Origin: Paracoccus sp. SCSIO 75233
GTDB lineage: Bacteria; Pseudomonadota; Alphaproteobacteria; Rhodobacterales; Rhodobacteraceae
NCBI RefSeq assembly: GCF_027912675.1
Contig: NZ_CP115761.1
Span: forward strand, 1 to 64,000
DNA: 64,000 bases
Direction of reading: 5' to 3'
In this document: piece after piece, positions 8,597 through 17,540 of the stretch
Numbering within the stretch: position 1 is the first letter of the stretch
Layout of the letters: each line of letters starts with the position of its first letter
Translations under genes and position numbers: made by a program
The notes under the pieces: generated by a model
What the model was told of the DNA's origin: nothing
Database searches by the model: none
The model's input: only the letters and a program-made list of their open reading frames with translations

Positions 8597-9193
8597 TTAC
8601 AGGATTGCCCTTCGGATCAGTGCGGCTTCCAGATTTTCGGGTGAGGTAAATACCTCCCCCGCCATGCCGATGGATTGGGCGGCGGCAACGTTTTCGGGCT
8701 TGTCGTCGATAAACAGGCAATCTTCCGCAGCCAGCCTGGCGCGTTTGCAGAAATACTGGAAGATTGCCGGGTCGGGCTTCACCATGCCGATTTCCCCCGA
8801 GACGACGACGGTGCCGAAGGCGCTGCCCAGCCGGGGATGGGCGGCGAGGCCTTGCGGCCATGTTTCGTCTGACCAGTTGGTAATGGCGTGGATCGCAAGA
8901 CCTTTTTCGCGCAGCCGGTCGATGAGCACCCAGCTTCCTTCGATGAGTTCGGTTACGGTTGCACCGAAGCGCGCGGGATAAGCGGCCAGCAACTCGCGGT
9001 CGGCGGGGTCATCCAGTTCCGCGGCAAGATCGGCGAAAGGCACGCCCGCGTCGGCGCGCAGGTTGCGCTGATCGAACTCCACCCGGTCCAGAAATGCCGC
9101 GACGCTGTCGCCTGCTGCGAGATATGGCGCAAAGGCCGGTCCGGGGTTCCAGCGGACCAGTACATTCCCGATGTCGAACACAATGGCTTTCAT
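8597..9193 (-). CDS. HAD-superfamily (YihX-like) phosphatase
   Basis: A 198-aa HAD-IA hydrolase. Motif I is FDIGNVL: the nucleophilic Asp is present and Gly stands two residues later where most HAD phosphatases have Asp, as in the YihX sugar-phosphatase group. Motif II is ITNWS, the motif III lysine is in GMVKPDPAIF, and motif IV is IDDKPENV. The start at 9193 gives MKAIVFDIGNVL with GGGGCAGCAG upstream; longer in-frame starts add 32 residues that do not fit the family. It is convergent with the glycosyltransferase array and downstream of the TRAP operon terminator. Substrate unknown. Confidence 0.8.
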   Translation of the reverse strand: MKAIVFDIGNVLVRWNPGPAFAPYLAAGDSVAAFLDRVEFDQRNLRADAGVPFADLAAELDDPADRELLAAYPARFGATVTELIEGSWVLIDRLREKGLAIHAITNWSDETWPQGLAAHPRLGSAFGTVVVSGEIGMVKPDPAIFQYFCKRARLAAEDCLFIDDKPENVAAAQSIGMAGEVFTSPENLEAALIRRAIL

Positions 9194-9252
9194 CTGCTGC
9201 CCCGCGTGGATACATTTCTTGACGTTAAACCGCCGGGGAAGTTTTGGGAACG

Positions 9253-9280
9253 AAAAATGCCCGCCGGATCGGCGGGCATT
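9253..9280 (-). terminator. Rho-independent terminator of the TRAP operon
   Basis: On the minus strand a 10-bp stem (AATGCCCGCC / GGCGGGCATT) with a 5-nt loop is followed by TTTTT, about 30 nt after the dctP stop. Confidence 0.85.
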
Positions 9281-9309
9281 GTCTTGCATTTTAACGATTT
9301 ATTTACAGA

Positions 9310-10401
9310 TCAGCCGTCTACGCAGGCGCTGAGCTGTTCCGAGGTCGGGCCGTTCGGCGTGCGGCCGAGATTATACGGGGCCGAAGCGTCGCGCCACTGG
9401 GCGTAGTTTTCCAGATACTCGACCATGCTCAGGTAAACCTTGGCGGAGTTCGGGTTCTCGCAAGCGGTTTCGACGATGGTTTCATTGGCCATCTGCTGGA
9501 TCTGCTCCAGAGCGACGTCGTCATAGCGGTTGATCTCGACCTCCTGCTGGAACTTCTCATAGGCGTCGGTTGCCCGCTTCTCGGTATTGGCCAGCGACCA
9601 GAGCATGGTGGCGTCCGCCGCGATTCGCAGCTTTTCCTGCGTCTCCGGGCTCAGCGCGTCCCATGCGCCCTTGTTGATCATGACGCCGAACACCGATGCC
9701 GACTGGTGCCAGCCCGGTGTCGCCCAGTAATCGGTGACCTGCTGGAAGCCGCCCGACCAGTCGACATTCGGGGTCGAGAATTCCGCGCCGTCGATCACGC
9801 CGCGTTCGAGGGACTGATAGATCTCGCCGCCGGCCATCGAGACCTGATTGCCGCCGAGTTTTTCCAGCAGACGGCCCTGCTCCAGCCCGGAGAGGCGCAG
9901 GCGCTTGCCCTGAAGGTCTTCGAGCGTCACGATCGGTTCGGCGGTGCGGAAGCCGGATTCGTTGTTGGTCACGCCGTAAGGCAGGTAGATCATGCCGAAA
10001 TTGCCGTAGATCTCTTCATAGAGCTCGCGGCCGCCCCATTCGTTGATCCAGTTCACATAATCCACGGCATTGAACAGTGCCGGGGTGGTGGCGAGCGGCG
10101 AGAAGGCGGCATCGCGGCCAGCCCAGTAGCCCGGCCAGTCCGCGCCGGCCTGAATGGTGCCGGATTCGACCGCGCCGAACACCTCGCCCGCGGGGACGAT
10201 GGCGCCGCCTTCGAAGAATTCGATGGTGAGGTCACCGGTGGTCAGCTTGTTGGCCAGGTCGACGAATTTCTTGTCGATCTCGATCAGCTCCAGAGACGAC
10301 GGCCAAGTCGAGGTCATGGTCCAGTTTTCCTGTGCCATGAGCGGCGTGGCCAGCGCAGCGGCGGCGGCGGATGCTGCCAGAACTGTGGTTCTGATTTTCA
10401 T
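9310..10401 (-). CDS. TRAP transporter substrate-binding protein DctP
   Basis: Periplasmic solute receptor of a TRAP transporter. A Sec signal peptide is clear (MKIRTTVLAASAAAAALATPLMAQ, cleaved after AQ), followed by a mature DctP fold with FEGGAIVPAGEVFGAVESGTIQAGADWPGYW, LQGKRLRLSGLEQGRLLEKLG and a GWHQSASVFGVMINKGAWD segment. Features such as the paired Trp/Tyr and GWHQ resemble 2-oxoacid/TakP-type receptors rather than sialic-acid types, but the ligand cannot be assigned. It is the last gene of a Q-M-P operon and has its own strong terminator. Confidence 0.88.
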   Translation of the reverse strand: MKIRTTVLAASAAAAALATPLMAQENWTMTSTWPSSLELIEIDKKFVDLANKLTTGDLTIEFFEGGAIVPAGEVFGAVESGTIQAGADWPGYWAGRDAAFSPLATTPALFNAVDYVNWINEWGGRELYEEIYGNFGMIYLPYGVTNNESGFRTAEPIVTLEDLQGKRLRLSGLEQGRLLEKLGGNQVSMAGGEIYQSLERGVIDGAEFSTPNVDWSGGFQQVTDYWATPGWHQSASVFGVMINKGAWDALSPETQEKLRIAADATMLWSLANTEKRATDAYEKFQQEVEINRYDDVALEQIQQMANETIVETACENPNSAKVYLSMVEYLENYAQWRDASAPYNLGRTPNGPTSEQLSACVDG

Positions 10402-10431
10402 GATCTTACTCCCAGTTGGTTATGGTCACGT

Positions 10432-11751
10432 CTAGTAAAGAACTTCCGGCAGCCACGTGACGAGCGGCGGAACGAAGGCGACCAGAAGGCACATCAGCAC
10501 GATCAGGCCGATGAACGGCATGACCCCACGGATGATATGTCCGGTGCGCACCTCTTTCGGGGCGATGGCGCGCAGGTAGAACAGCGCATACCCGAAAGGT
10601 GGTGTCAGGAAGGATGTCTGCAGCACCACTGCCATCAGAACGACGAACCACAGCAGGCTGACATCCGGGATTTCCTGCACGATCGGCAGGAAGATCGGGA
10701 AGGAGAGCAGCACGATCCCGGTCCAGTCGAGGAAGGCACCGAGGATGAAGACGATAATCATCATCACCGTGATCAGCATCCAGGGCTGCATATCGAGCGA
10801 GCGGATGATTTCCTGCGTGGCGCGCAGCCCGCCGGTGATGTTGAACACGCCGGTAAAGGCCGTGGCACCGACGACGATGAACAGGATCATGGCCGAGGTC
10901 CGGGCGGTTTCCAGAAACGCGCCGTAGAAGGTTCGCCATTCAAACTTGCGGCGTGCGATGACGATCAGCAGGGCGAGACCTGCGCCGATGGCCGATGCCT
11001 CGGTCGCGGTCGCGATACCGGCGAGCAGTGAGCCGAGAATGCCGAAGATCAAGACCAGCGGCGGCAGCGCCTCGATCAGCAGCATGCGGAAAAGCTGGCC
11101 GCCGGGGATTTTCTCATCCGGCTCGACCGTCGGGGCGAGATCGGGCCGCAGGACGGAGATCACATAGACATAGATCGCATAGCTCAGCCCCAGAAGAATG
11201 CCGGGGATCATGGCACCCGCGAACAACTCCCCCACGGAAAGCGGGGAGTAGCTGGCCATCAGGATCAGCATGATCGAGGGCGGGATCAGGATGCCCAGAC
11301 AGCCTGACGCCGCGATGACGCCCGTGGTCAGCGTCGGCGCATAGCCATATTGCAGCATCGGGCGCAGCGCCATGACGCCCATCACGGTGATGGATGCGCC
11401 GATGACCCCGGTTGTGGCGGCCAGCAGGATGGAGATGAACACCACGGCAAGCGCCAGCCCGCCCCGGACACTGGACAGAAGCAGGCGCAGCGTTTCGAAC
11501 ATTCGGTCCGTCACGCCCGAATCGGACAGGAACCGCGCCATCAGCACGAAGAGCGGGATCGCGATCAGCGTGTAATTGTCCAGCACGTCGCCGAAGATGC
11601 GGTTGATGACGACCCCCAGCACCATTGCCTTGCCGGAGATCACCGCCGTCAGCACCGCCGTGCCGCCCAGCACGAAGGCCAGCGGATGCCCCATGAACAG
11701 GCCCAGCAGCAGCAGGCCGAACATCAGAAGTGCGATATATTCCGGGCTCAT
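10432..11751 (-). CDS. TRAP transporter large permease DctM
   Basis: Multi-spanning (about 12 segments) symporter subunit of 439 aa that drives solute uptake with the Na+ or H+ gradient. It shows typical DctM stretches such as FMGHPLAFVLGG, ASGCLGILIPPSIMLI, TATEASAIGAGLALL and TPPFGYALFYLRAIAP. Start ATG 11751 overlaps the dctQ stop (ATGA); longer in-frame starts only read back through the dctQ gene. Confidence 0.9.
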   Translation of the reverse strand: MSPEYIALLMFGLLLLGLFMGHPLAFVLGGTAVLTAVISGKAMVLGVVINRIFGDVLDNYTLIAIPLFVLMARFLSDSGVTDRMFETLRLLLSSVRGGLALAVVFISILLAATTGVIGASITVMGVMALRPMLQYGYAPTLTTGVIAASGCLGILIPPSIMLILMASYSPLSVGELFAGAMIPGILLGLSYAIYVYVISVLRPDLAPTVEPDEKIPGGQLFRMLLIEALPPLVLIFGILGSLLAGIATATEASAIGAGLALLIVIARRKFEWRTFYGAFLETARTSAMILFIVVGATAFTGVFNITGGLRATQEIIRSLDMQPWMLITVMMIIVFILGAFLDWTGIVLLSFPIFLPIVQEIPDVSLLWFVVLMAVVLQTSFLTPPFGYALFYLRAIAPKEVRTGHIIRGVMPFIGLIVLMCLLVAFVPPLVTWLPEVLY

Positions 11752-12245
11752 TCCGCGGCCTCCTGCGGTTCGCCGAAGATCAGCTTCAGCACCTCTGATA
11801 TGCCTTGCAGGAACAGAAGCCCTGCCGCGACGCACATTGCCATTTTCAGCGGATAGACCGGCAACTGGATCGCGCCGTAAGTGACCTCTTTCTGGGACCA
11901 GGACCGGGCCGCGAATTCCCACGACCGGAAGGTGAACACCCATGCGAAGGGGAAGAAGAAGATGAAATAACCCAGGATATCCACGATACGCTGCGTGCGC
12001 AGGCTGAACCGCTCGGTCAGGATGTCGACGCGGACATGCGCCTTGTGGCGCAGCGCGTAACCGCCCAGCATGACGAAGTAAAACCCATAAAGCTGTTTGG
12101 AAACATCGAACGCCCAGCGTGTCGGTTCATTGAACACATAGCGCATGACGACGTCATAGATGATGATTGCCGCAAAAAAGATTGCGACCACGGAAACAAT
12201 CCTGCCGACGACCTCGTTAAGCCCGTCGATCGCTCTGACGATCAT
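11748..12245 (-). CDS. TRAP transporter small permease DctQ
   Basis: A 165-aa, four-helix membrane subunit, first gene of the operon. Helices are visible at VVGRIVSVVAIFFAAIIIYDVVMRYV, LYGFYFVMLGGYALR, IVDILGYFIFFFPFAWVF and the C-terminal KMAMCVAAGLLFLQGI. The diagnostic MRYVFNEPTRWAFDVSK and HKAHVRVDIL segments are present. Start ATG 12245 has a strong GGGGAGGAGG upstream, so the upstream in-frame extension is dismissed. Confidence 0.88.
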   Translation of the reverse strand: MIVRAIDGLNEVVGRIVSVVAIFFAAIIIYDVVMRYVFNEPTRWAFDVSKQLYGFYFVMLGGYALRHKAHVRVDILTERFSLRTQRIVDILGYFIFFFPFAWVFTFRSWEFAARSWSQKEVTYGAIQLPVYPLKMAMCVAAGLLFLQGISEVLKLIFGEPQEAAE

Positions 12246-12588
12246 GCGGCCTCCTCCCCGTTTTTTCTTTTCTGGCGGGATAGAAACACCCCTCTGCGCA
12301 CAATTCAAATGAAAAGGCGATTTGACCAGACCCCTTGGGACAGACCGACGCGCCGGATTTGTCCCGTGACCGCCCACATAGAAGAACTTTATGATAAAAC
12401 GCAACCGAAACGTGCGTGCGGTGCCTGAAGTCCCCGGTGTCAATTTGACCAATCTAACAGTTACTTAATCGCGGGTTGTGGTTGTCGGCCGGGCCTCTCC
12501 TTGTTTAAATGACGCCAGTGTTTCCATCTTCACCAGTATCTGCACATAATCGCATGTCGTGGCCGTTAACCTGATTGGGATGCTGACC
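12246..12588. other. Divergent intergenic region before the TRAP operon
   Basis: About 340 bp without a gene. It should hold the promoters for dctQ (minus) and for the coiled-coil gene (plus). A 9-bp direct repeat ATTTGACCA occurs at 12320-12328 and 12443-12451; the second is part of GTCAATTTGAC (12439-12449), an odd palindrome that could be an operator. No local regulator gene is present. Confidence 0.4.
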
Positions 12589-12918
12589 ATGGACCAACAA
12601 GATACGCAGTCACTGAGCGAGGCTGCACGCCTCGTCCTGACCCGGTGCGCATTGGATGTGAGCCTGGCCGAAGCGGCGCGGCTTTCTGCTGAGTTGCAGG
12701 CCGAGCGTGAGGAGAACGAGGCGCGGCTCGGGCGGCTGGATGGTGAATTGATCCGCAGTCGGGACGATTATGCCGCCGCGTGCCGCGAAATCGACCGGTT
12801 GAATGCACGGCTGGGCAGCGTGGAACAGCAGCTTATGTCTGTCACGGCCAGCCGGTCATGGCGTGTCACCGCGCCGCTGCGCCGCATGATCGGCCTGTTC
12901 AGGAAATCCGTCGGATGA
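12589..12918 (+). CDS. Short coiled-coil protein preceding a glycosyltransferase
   Basis: A 109-aa protein. Residues ~25-85 form a charged heptad-rich coiled coil (EAARLSAELQAEREENEARL...REIDRLNARLGSVEQQL). It ends with SRSWRVTAPLRRMIG, a linker often found joined to glycosyltransferase domains. Start ATG 12589 has GGGAT upstream; GTG 12559 and ATG 12580 are in-frame alternatives. Its stop overlaps the following glycosyltransferase start (ATGA), so the two are translationally coupled and probably interact. Confidence 0.6.
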   Translation: MDQQDTQSLSEAARLVLTRCALDVSLAEAARLSAELQAEREENEARLGRLDGELIRSRDDYAAACREIDRLNARLGSVEQQLMSVTASRSWRVTAPLRRMIGLFRKSVG

Positions 12919-14429
12919 GTGGCGCGCGCGCCGCAGCACTTCTGGCGGCTGCAGCGGATCTGGGTCGGGAGGGGCCGGATAAGCTGTTTCTCGACTTGCT
13001 CGACCGGGCGCGGCGTGCCGATCCGTCGCTGAGCTGTCTGCGGCGATGTGTCGATGTGCTGCATGAAACCGGGCGCGGGCCGCTTGCCGCCGATATGCTG
13101 ACGGCGATCCCCGACTGGATGATGGGGCCGGATGGTCCGGATTGCGGCTGGTCGGCGAAGATGCGTGAGGGATACGGCCTGTCCGCGCCCGGTGATCCGG
13201 CGGGACAGTTGATCCTGTCATTCTGCTTTCCGCCTTTCGCGGAAAGTGCGGGTTATGTCATGGCCAAGCGTCTGGCCGATATGGATGCGCCTGCGGATAT
13301 CATCTCCAACGACATGTCGGGGCGGTCGCGGCTGGATACAGGGTTTTATACCGCCATTCGGCCCCTGATCGGTCAGCATCTGGTGCTGAACTGCGAAAAC
13401 CGGCCCGCGAGTGCGGCCTCCTGCCGGGATTTTGCCGAAGGGGCAGTCGCGGCGCTGGCCTCCCGCCGGTTCGGGCGCGAGGAATATGAACGGGTCTATT
13501 CCCGCTCCATGTGGCCGCAATCGCATTTCGCCGCCGCGCTGATGAAGCGGCAGGGCCGGGCGGGATGCTGGACGGCGGAGTTTTCGGACCCCTGCCGCCT
13601 CGATATTTTCGGGCAGGAATCCCGTGCGGCGAATGATGATGGCTGGATTGAGACCAGCGGCCTGGCCGATGAACTCCGGCAGCGGGGTTTTCCGGTGCCT
13701 GCGGGCAGGTCGCTGCTCTATTGGTGCGAATATCTGGCGTTCTGCCTTGCCGATGAAATTGTGTTCACCAATCCCAACCAGCGCGACGCCATGCTGACGC
13801 AGGATTACCCGTCCGACGTGCTGGCCCGCGCTGTGGCCTGTGCCCGGATCGCGCCGCATCCCCTCCCGGCACCGGATCTGATCGCGGCGGCCCCGCCCTC
13901 TGCCAGGCCGGATGACGGGCTGCATCCGGCGCGGATCGGCTATTTCGGTCATGCCAATCCGCGCCGTGGCGGTGCCGAGATACTGGATGCTCTGGCGGCG
14001 CTGCCGATGGAGATCCGGGCCGCGATCAGGTTCCATATCTTCGGACGACAATCCGCCGAGTTCTGCGATGCCGTGACCGGACTGGGCGTCGCGGCGCTTA
14101 TCCGCGCGGAGGAGGCGCTGCCCTATCTGGAGGCGTTCAGCCGGATGCGGGAGATGGATTATCTGCTGATCGGGGACACGAAACGGGCCGAGCGGTTCGA
14201 GAAAAATCCCTATCTGCCGTCGAAATATGCCGACTACCTTGCCGCCGGGCGGCCCCTGATCGCGCTTGTGGAGCCGGGCAGCATCCTGTCGGAGGCGCGA
14301 CTGCCGGAAGGCTCATATCGGGTGCGCCTGAAAGAGACCGAGGGGCTGGCCGAAGTTCTCGGGACCATCGTCGAAGAGCGTTTTCTGCCGTTGGAGGCGG
14401 GGTCGCTGACGTCTTGCATTGTGCAATAA
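12915..14429 (+). CDS. GT-B glycosyltransferase-like protein (group 1/GT4 C-terminal fold)
   Basis: A 504-aa protein. The C-terminal half has the layout of a GT4/group 1 enzyme: IGYFGHANPRRGGAEILDALAAL, then FHIFGRQ, and a donor-site region NPYLPSKYADYLAAGRPLIALVEPGS. The N-terminal half is divergent, with FCFPPFAESAGYVMAKRLADMDAPADII resembling an acceptor domain. Start 12915 overlaps the preceding coiled-coil gene. A longer in-frame ATG at 12780 would run entirely through that gene and is rejected. Confidence 0.65.
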   Translation: MSGARAAALLAAAADLGREGPDKLFLDLLDRARRADPSLSCLRRCVDVLHETGRGPLAADMLTAIPDWMMGPDGPDCGWSAKMREGYGLSAPGDPAGQLILSFCFPPFAESAGYVMAKRLADMDAPADIISNDMSGRSRLDTGFYTAIRPLIGQHLVLNCENRPASAASCRDFAEGAVAALASRRFGREEYERVYSRSMWPQSHFAAALMKRQGRAGCWTAEFSDPCRLDIFGQESRAANDDGWIETSGLADELRQRGFPVPAGRSLLYWCEYLAFCLADEIVFTNPNQRDAMLTQDYPSDVLARAVACARIAPHPLPAPDLIAAAPPSARPDDGLHPARIGYFGHANPRRGGAEILDALAALPMEIRAAIRFHIFGRQSAEFCDAVTGLGVAALIRAEEALPYLEAFSRMREMDYLLIGDTKRAERFEKNPYLPSKYADYLAAGRPLIALVEPGSILSEARLPEGSYRVRLKETEGLAEVLGTIVEERFLPLEAGSLTSCIVQ

Positions 14430-14460
14430 ACTTGCGCAAGTTCCACCTGACTCCGTCAGG
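14429..14460. other. Palindrome and hairpin between glycosyltransferase and yeiH
   Basis: AACTTGCGCAAGTT (14429-14442) is a perfect 14-bp palindrome, followed by a CCTGAC-TCC-GTCAGG hairpin (14446-14460). They may end the upstream transcript or be an operator for the exporter gene at 14527. Confidence 0.45.
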
Positions 14461-14526
14461 CAGGGAAGCGGGACTTGAAAACCTCGAAGATTTGGAATTT
14501 TCGTCCTTCACGCTTTGGGGCGGCTC

Positions 14527-15537
14527 ATGCGCCTTTCTGATCCCGCCACGCTGTTCGGCGCGACGCTCGGGCAGGTTGCCGAGAAGAAAGGCGGCGTCGC
14601 GCTGGCCGCGACGATTGCGCTGGCGGCGAGCTTCCTTGGTGAGCATTACGGTGCGCCCGCGATGCTGTTCGCGCTGCTGCTCGGGATGGCGTTCAATTTT
14701 CTGGCCCATGATGACCGGGCGGCACCGGGGATTGCGTTCTGTTCGAATACGGTTCTGCGGCTTGGGGTCGGTCTGCTGGGGCTGCAACTGACCTTCGGGG
14801 ATATTTCGCAGCTTGGCCCGGTTGCCGTTATTGCTGTCGTGGCAATGCTGGTGCTGACGCTTCTGGCGGGGATCGGGATTGCGCGCGTGATGGGTCGCCC
14901 GCTGGCCTTCGGATTGCTGACCGGGGGATCGGTCGCGATCTGCGGGGTTTCAGCGGCGCTGGCGATTGCTGCCGCATTGCCGCGTGGGCGGGTGCGGGAG
15001 GAGGATGTGTTGCTGACAGTGATCGGGGTCACGGCGCTTTCGACCGTGGCAATGGTGCTTTATCCCGTGCTGTTTGTTGCGCTTGGCCTCAGCGATATTG
15101 AAAGCGGCTATCTGATCGGGGCGACGATCCATGATGTCGCGCAGGTTGTGGGCGCTGGCTACTCCATCAGTGAGGAGGCGGGCGAGATCGCCACATTCAC
15201 CAAGCTTCTGCGGGTTGCCATGCTGCCCCTGATCCTGATCGCCATCGGGCTGGGCTATCGTGGGGCGGGCGGTGGCGCAAAAGCCCGGCTGCCGTGGTTC
15301 GTGGTGATGTTCGTGCTGCTGATGGCGGTGCGCAACCTGCTGCCGCTGCCCGATGCGGTGCTGGAGATGACGTCGGGCGCATCGCGTTTCATGCTGGTCA
15401 CGGCGATAGCGGCACTTGGGGTCAGGACATCGCTGAAGCAGATATTCGCTGCCGGACCGCGCGGCGTGATCGTGATCGGGCTGGAAACGCTGTGCCTTTT
15501 GCTCATGGCGTTAGGGTTTACCGCGATCATGCGATAA
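14527..15537 (+). CDS. YeiH family putative sulfate exporter
   Basis: A 336-aa integral membrane protein of the YeiH family (conserved hypothetical 698), with about ten hydrophobic segments. Diagnostic stretches are NTVLRLGVGLLGLQLTFGDI, GGSVAICGVSAALAIAAAL and GATIHDVAQVVGAGYSIS. Start ATG 14527 has GGGGCGG six bases upstream; a TTG at 14515 is also in frame. Family members are proposed to export sulfate released during catabolism of sulfonates such as taurine, but no such genes are nearby; the sulfate importer starts about 3 kb away. Confidence 0.85.
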   Translation: MRLSDPATLFGATLGQVAEKKGGVALAATIALAASFLGEHYGAPAMLFALLLGMAFNFLAHDDRAAPGIAFCSNTVLRLGVGLLGLQLTFGDISQLGPVAVIAVVAMLVLTLLAGIGIARVMGRPLAFGLLTGGSVAICGVSAALAIAAALPRGRVREEDVLLTVIGVTALSTVAMVLYPVLFVALGLSDIESGYLIGATIHDVAQVVGAGYSISEEAGEIATFTKLLRVAMLPLILIAIGLGYRGAGGGAKARLPWFVVMFVLLMAVRNLLPLPDAVLEMTSGASRFMLVTAIAALGVRTSLKQIFAAGPRGVIVIGLETLCLLLMALGFTAIMR

Positions 15538-15641
15538 CCTCCGCTGCGCTTCGGGAGCATTGACCCCCCTTCCTGATGAGCATAGGCAGCGGGTAAATGG
15601 GCAATTGCCCCGCCCGCCTTGGCTTTCGAGAGTGCCAGCAG

Positions 15642-16565
15642 ATGGACAGACCTCTTCGCGGCATATTCCTGAAATGCTGCAGTGTAACCGTGTTTATAGT
15701 CATGGCCTCGCTGGTGAAGGCGACGTCCGGCGAGGGGATGAACGTCCCGCCGGGTGAGCAGGTCTTCTTCCGCTCTTTCTTCGCGCTGCCGGTGATCCTC
15801 GTCTGGCTCATCCTTCAGGGCAAGATGCCGGAGGGGCTGCGCACGGTTCGCCCGATGAGCCATTTCGTCCGCGGGATCGCGGGCACGGGGGCAATGGCGA
15901 TGGTGTTCACCTCGCTCGCCTTGCTGCCGCTGCCGGAGGCGACGGCGATCGGATATGCCATGCCACTGATCGTGGTGGTGTTCGCCGCGATTTTCCTGCG
16001 GGAGAAGGTGCGCCTGTTCCGGCTGTCGACGGTCGGACTTGGGCTGGCCGGGGTGTTGATCATTCTGGTGCCGCAGCTTTCCGGTGGCGGGGGGTCCGGT
16101 CAGGCGCTAGGCGCTTTGGCGGCACTGGCCGGGGCCAGCCTTGCCGCACTGGCGCAGGTGTTTATCCGCCGGATGGTGCATGAGGAATCGACCTCTGCCA
16201 TCGTGTTCTGGTTTTCCATGACCTCGACCCTGCTGAGCCTGCTCACTTTGCCATTTGGCTGGGTGCTGCCGGGTCCTGCGACCTTTGCCATGCTGGTTGC
16301 GATTGGTCTTCTGGGCGGTCTTGGACAGATCCTGATGACGTCGGCTTACCGCTATGGCGAGGCGTCGCTGGTTGCGCCGTTCGAATATACCTCGATGCTG
16401 TTGTCGCTTATTATCGGCTGGTATTTCTTCGACGAAATCGCCACCCCGACAACGCTGTTCGGCGCGGCGCTGATCATTTTCGCCGGTCTGCTGATCATCT
16501 GGCGAGAGCGGCGTCTGGGGCTGGAGCGGACCCGGCAGCGCAAGGCGATGACGCCGCAGGGCTGA
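15642..16565 (+). CDS. EamA/DMT-superfamily permease
   Basis: A 307-aa, ten-helix drug/metabolite transporter with two EamA repeats. Typical signs are PPGEQVFFRSFFALPVIL in the first repeat and YRYGEASLVAPFEYTSMLLSLIIGWYFFDE in the second. Start ATG 15642 gives MDRPLRGIFLK, the usual beginning for this group, with GAGAG upstream. Export of an amino acid or metabolite is the family role; the substrate is unknown. Confidence 0.82.
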   Translation: MDRPLRGIFLKCCSVTVFIVMASLVKATSGEGMNVPPGEQVFFRSFFALPVILVWLILQGKMPEGLRTVRPMSHFVRGIAGTGAMAMVFTSLALLPLPEATAIGYAMPLIVVVFAAIFLREKVRLFRLSTVGLGLAGVLIILVPQLSGGGGSGQALGALAALAGASLAALAQVFIRRMVHEESTSAIVFWFSMTSTLLSLLTLPFGWVLPGPATFAMLVAIGLLGGLGQILMTSAYRYGEASLVAPFEYTSMLLSLIIGWYFFDEIATPTTLFGAALIIFAGLLIIWRERRLGLERTRQRKAMTPQG

Positions 16566-16637
16566 GCGGGGCAAGCTCGTTTGTCAGTCCAGCGTGGGCC
16601 GCTATAAGCGATCCGACAGAATGACGGGGATTGAGAC

Positions 16638-17540
16638 ATGACATTATCTGCCGCGGACGCGGACTGGATCGCTGCGGATTGGGGCACGTCCAATCTGCGC
16701 GTTTGGGCAATGCGTGGTGACGAGGCACTGGTGGAACGCAGATCGAATAATGGCATGGGCGCGATGCCCCGACCCGAGGATTTTGCGGATGAGCTGGCGC
16801 GTCTCACCGAAGGCTGGCCGCCGGTTCCGGTCATCGCCTGCGGCATGGTCGGCGCGCGTCAGGGCTGGGTCGAGGTGCCGTATCGCGCCGTTCCATGCCC
16901 GGCCGCGCCGGAGTTGACGGCGGTGCCGGGTGATCCAGGCGGTCGGCCCGTGCTGATCGCAGGCGGCGTCATGCAGACTGATCCGCCTGATGTCATGCGC
17001 GGCGAGGAAACGCAGATTGCCGGGGTGCTGGCAGCGAAGCCGGATTTTGACGGGGTGATCTGCCTGCCGGGGACGCATACGAAATGGGCGCGGATCTCTG
17101 CCGGGGAAATCTGCCATTTCCAGACTGTGATGACGGGTGAGATTTTCGGTCTGCTGTCACGGCAATCGGTCCTGCGCCACTCCCTTATCAGCGGTGATCA
17201 CGATCCGGCGGTTTTCGCGGAAGAGACGGATCGCGCGCTCAGCCAGCCGCATCAGGCATGGGCGCGGCTGTTCCGGCTGCGCGCGGCCTCGCTGGTCGGG
17301 GACGCCGCGCCGGGGGAGGCTGTGTCGCGGCTGTCCGGTTCGCTGATCGGCCTCGATCTCGGGGCGGCGCGGGCCTATTGGCTGGGTGAGCAGGTGCTTA
17401 TCCTCGGCAATAGTAGGCTGGCGGCGCTTTACGATGCTGCGCTGCGTATGCAGGGTGTCGCTTCCGTTGTCGGCGATGCTGATACCGCAACCCGGGCCGG
17501 GCTTTTGGCGGCGTGGCGCAAATATGAGGGCAGATCATGA
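16638..17540 (+). CDS. dgoK: 2-dehydro-3-deoxygalactonokinase
   Basis: Phosphorylates 2-keto-3-deoxygalactonate with ATP at O6 in the De Ley-Doudoroff D-galactose/galactonate pathway. At 300 aa it has the family length, with the N-terminal phosphate-binding strand ADWGTSNLRVWAM, the CGMVGARQGW box, RGEETQI, and LPGTHTKWA. It overlaps dgoA by 4 bp (ATGA), so the two consecutive pathway steps are translationally coupled. No dehydratase, transporter or regulator for galactonate is seen nearby. Confidence 0.9.
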   Translation: MTLSAADADWIAADWGTSNLRVWAMRGDEALVERRSNNGMGAMPRPEDFADELARLTEGWPPVPVIACGMVGARQGWVEVPYRAVPCPAAPELTAVPGDPGGRPVLIAGGVMQTDPPDVMRGEETQIAGVLAAKPDFDGVICLPGTHTKWARISAGEICHFQTVMTGEIFGLLSRQSVLRHSLISGDHDPAVFAEETDRALSQPHQAWARLFRLRAASLVGDAAPGEAVSRLSGSLIGLDLGAARAYWLGEQVLILGNSRLAALYDAALRMQGVASVVGDADTATRAGLLAAWRKYEGRS

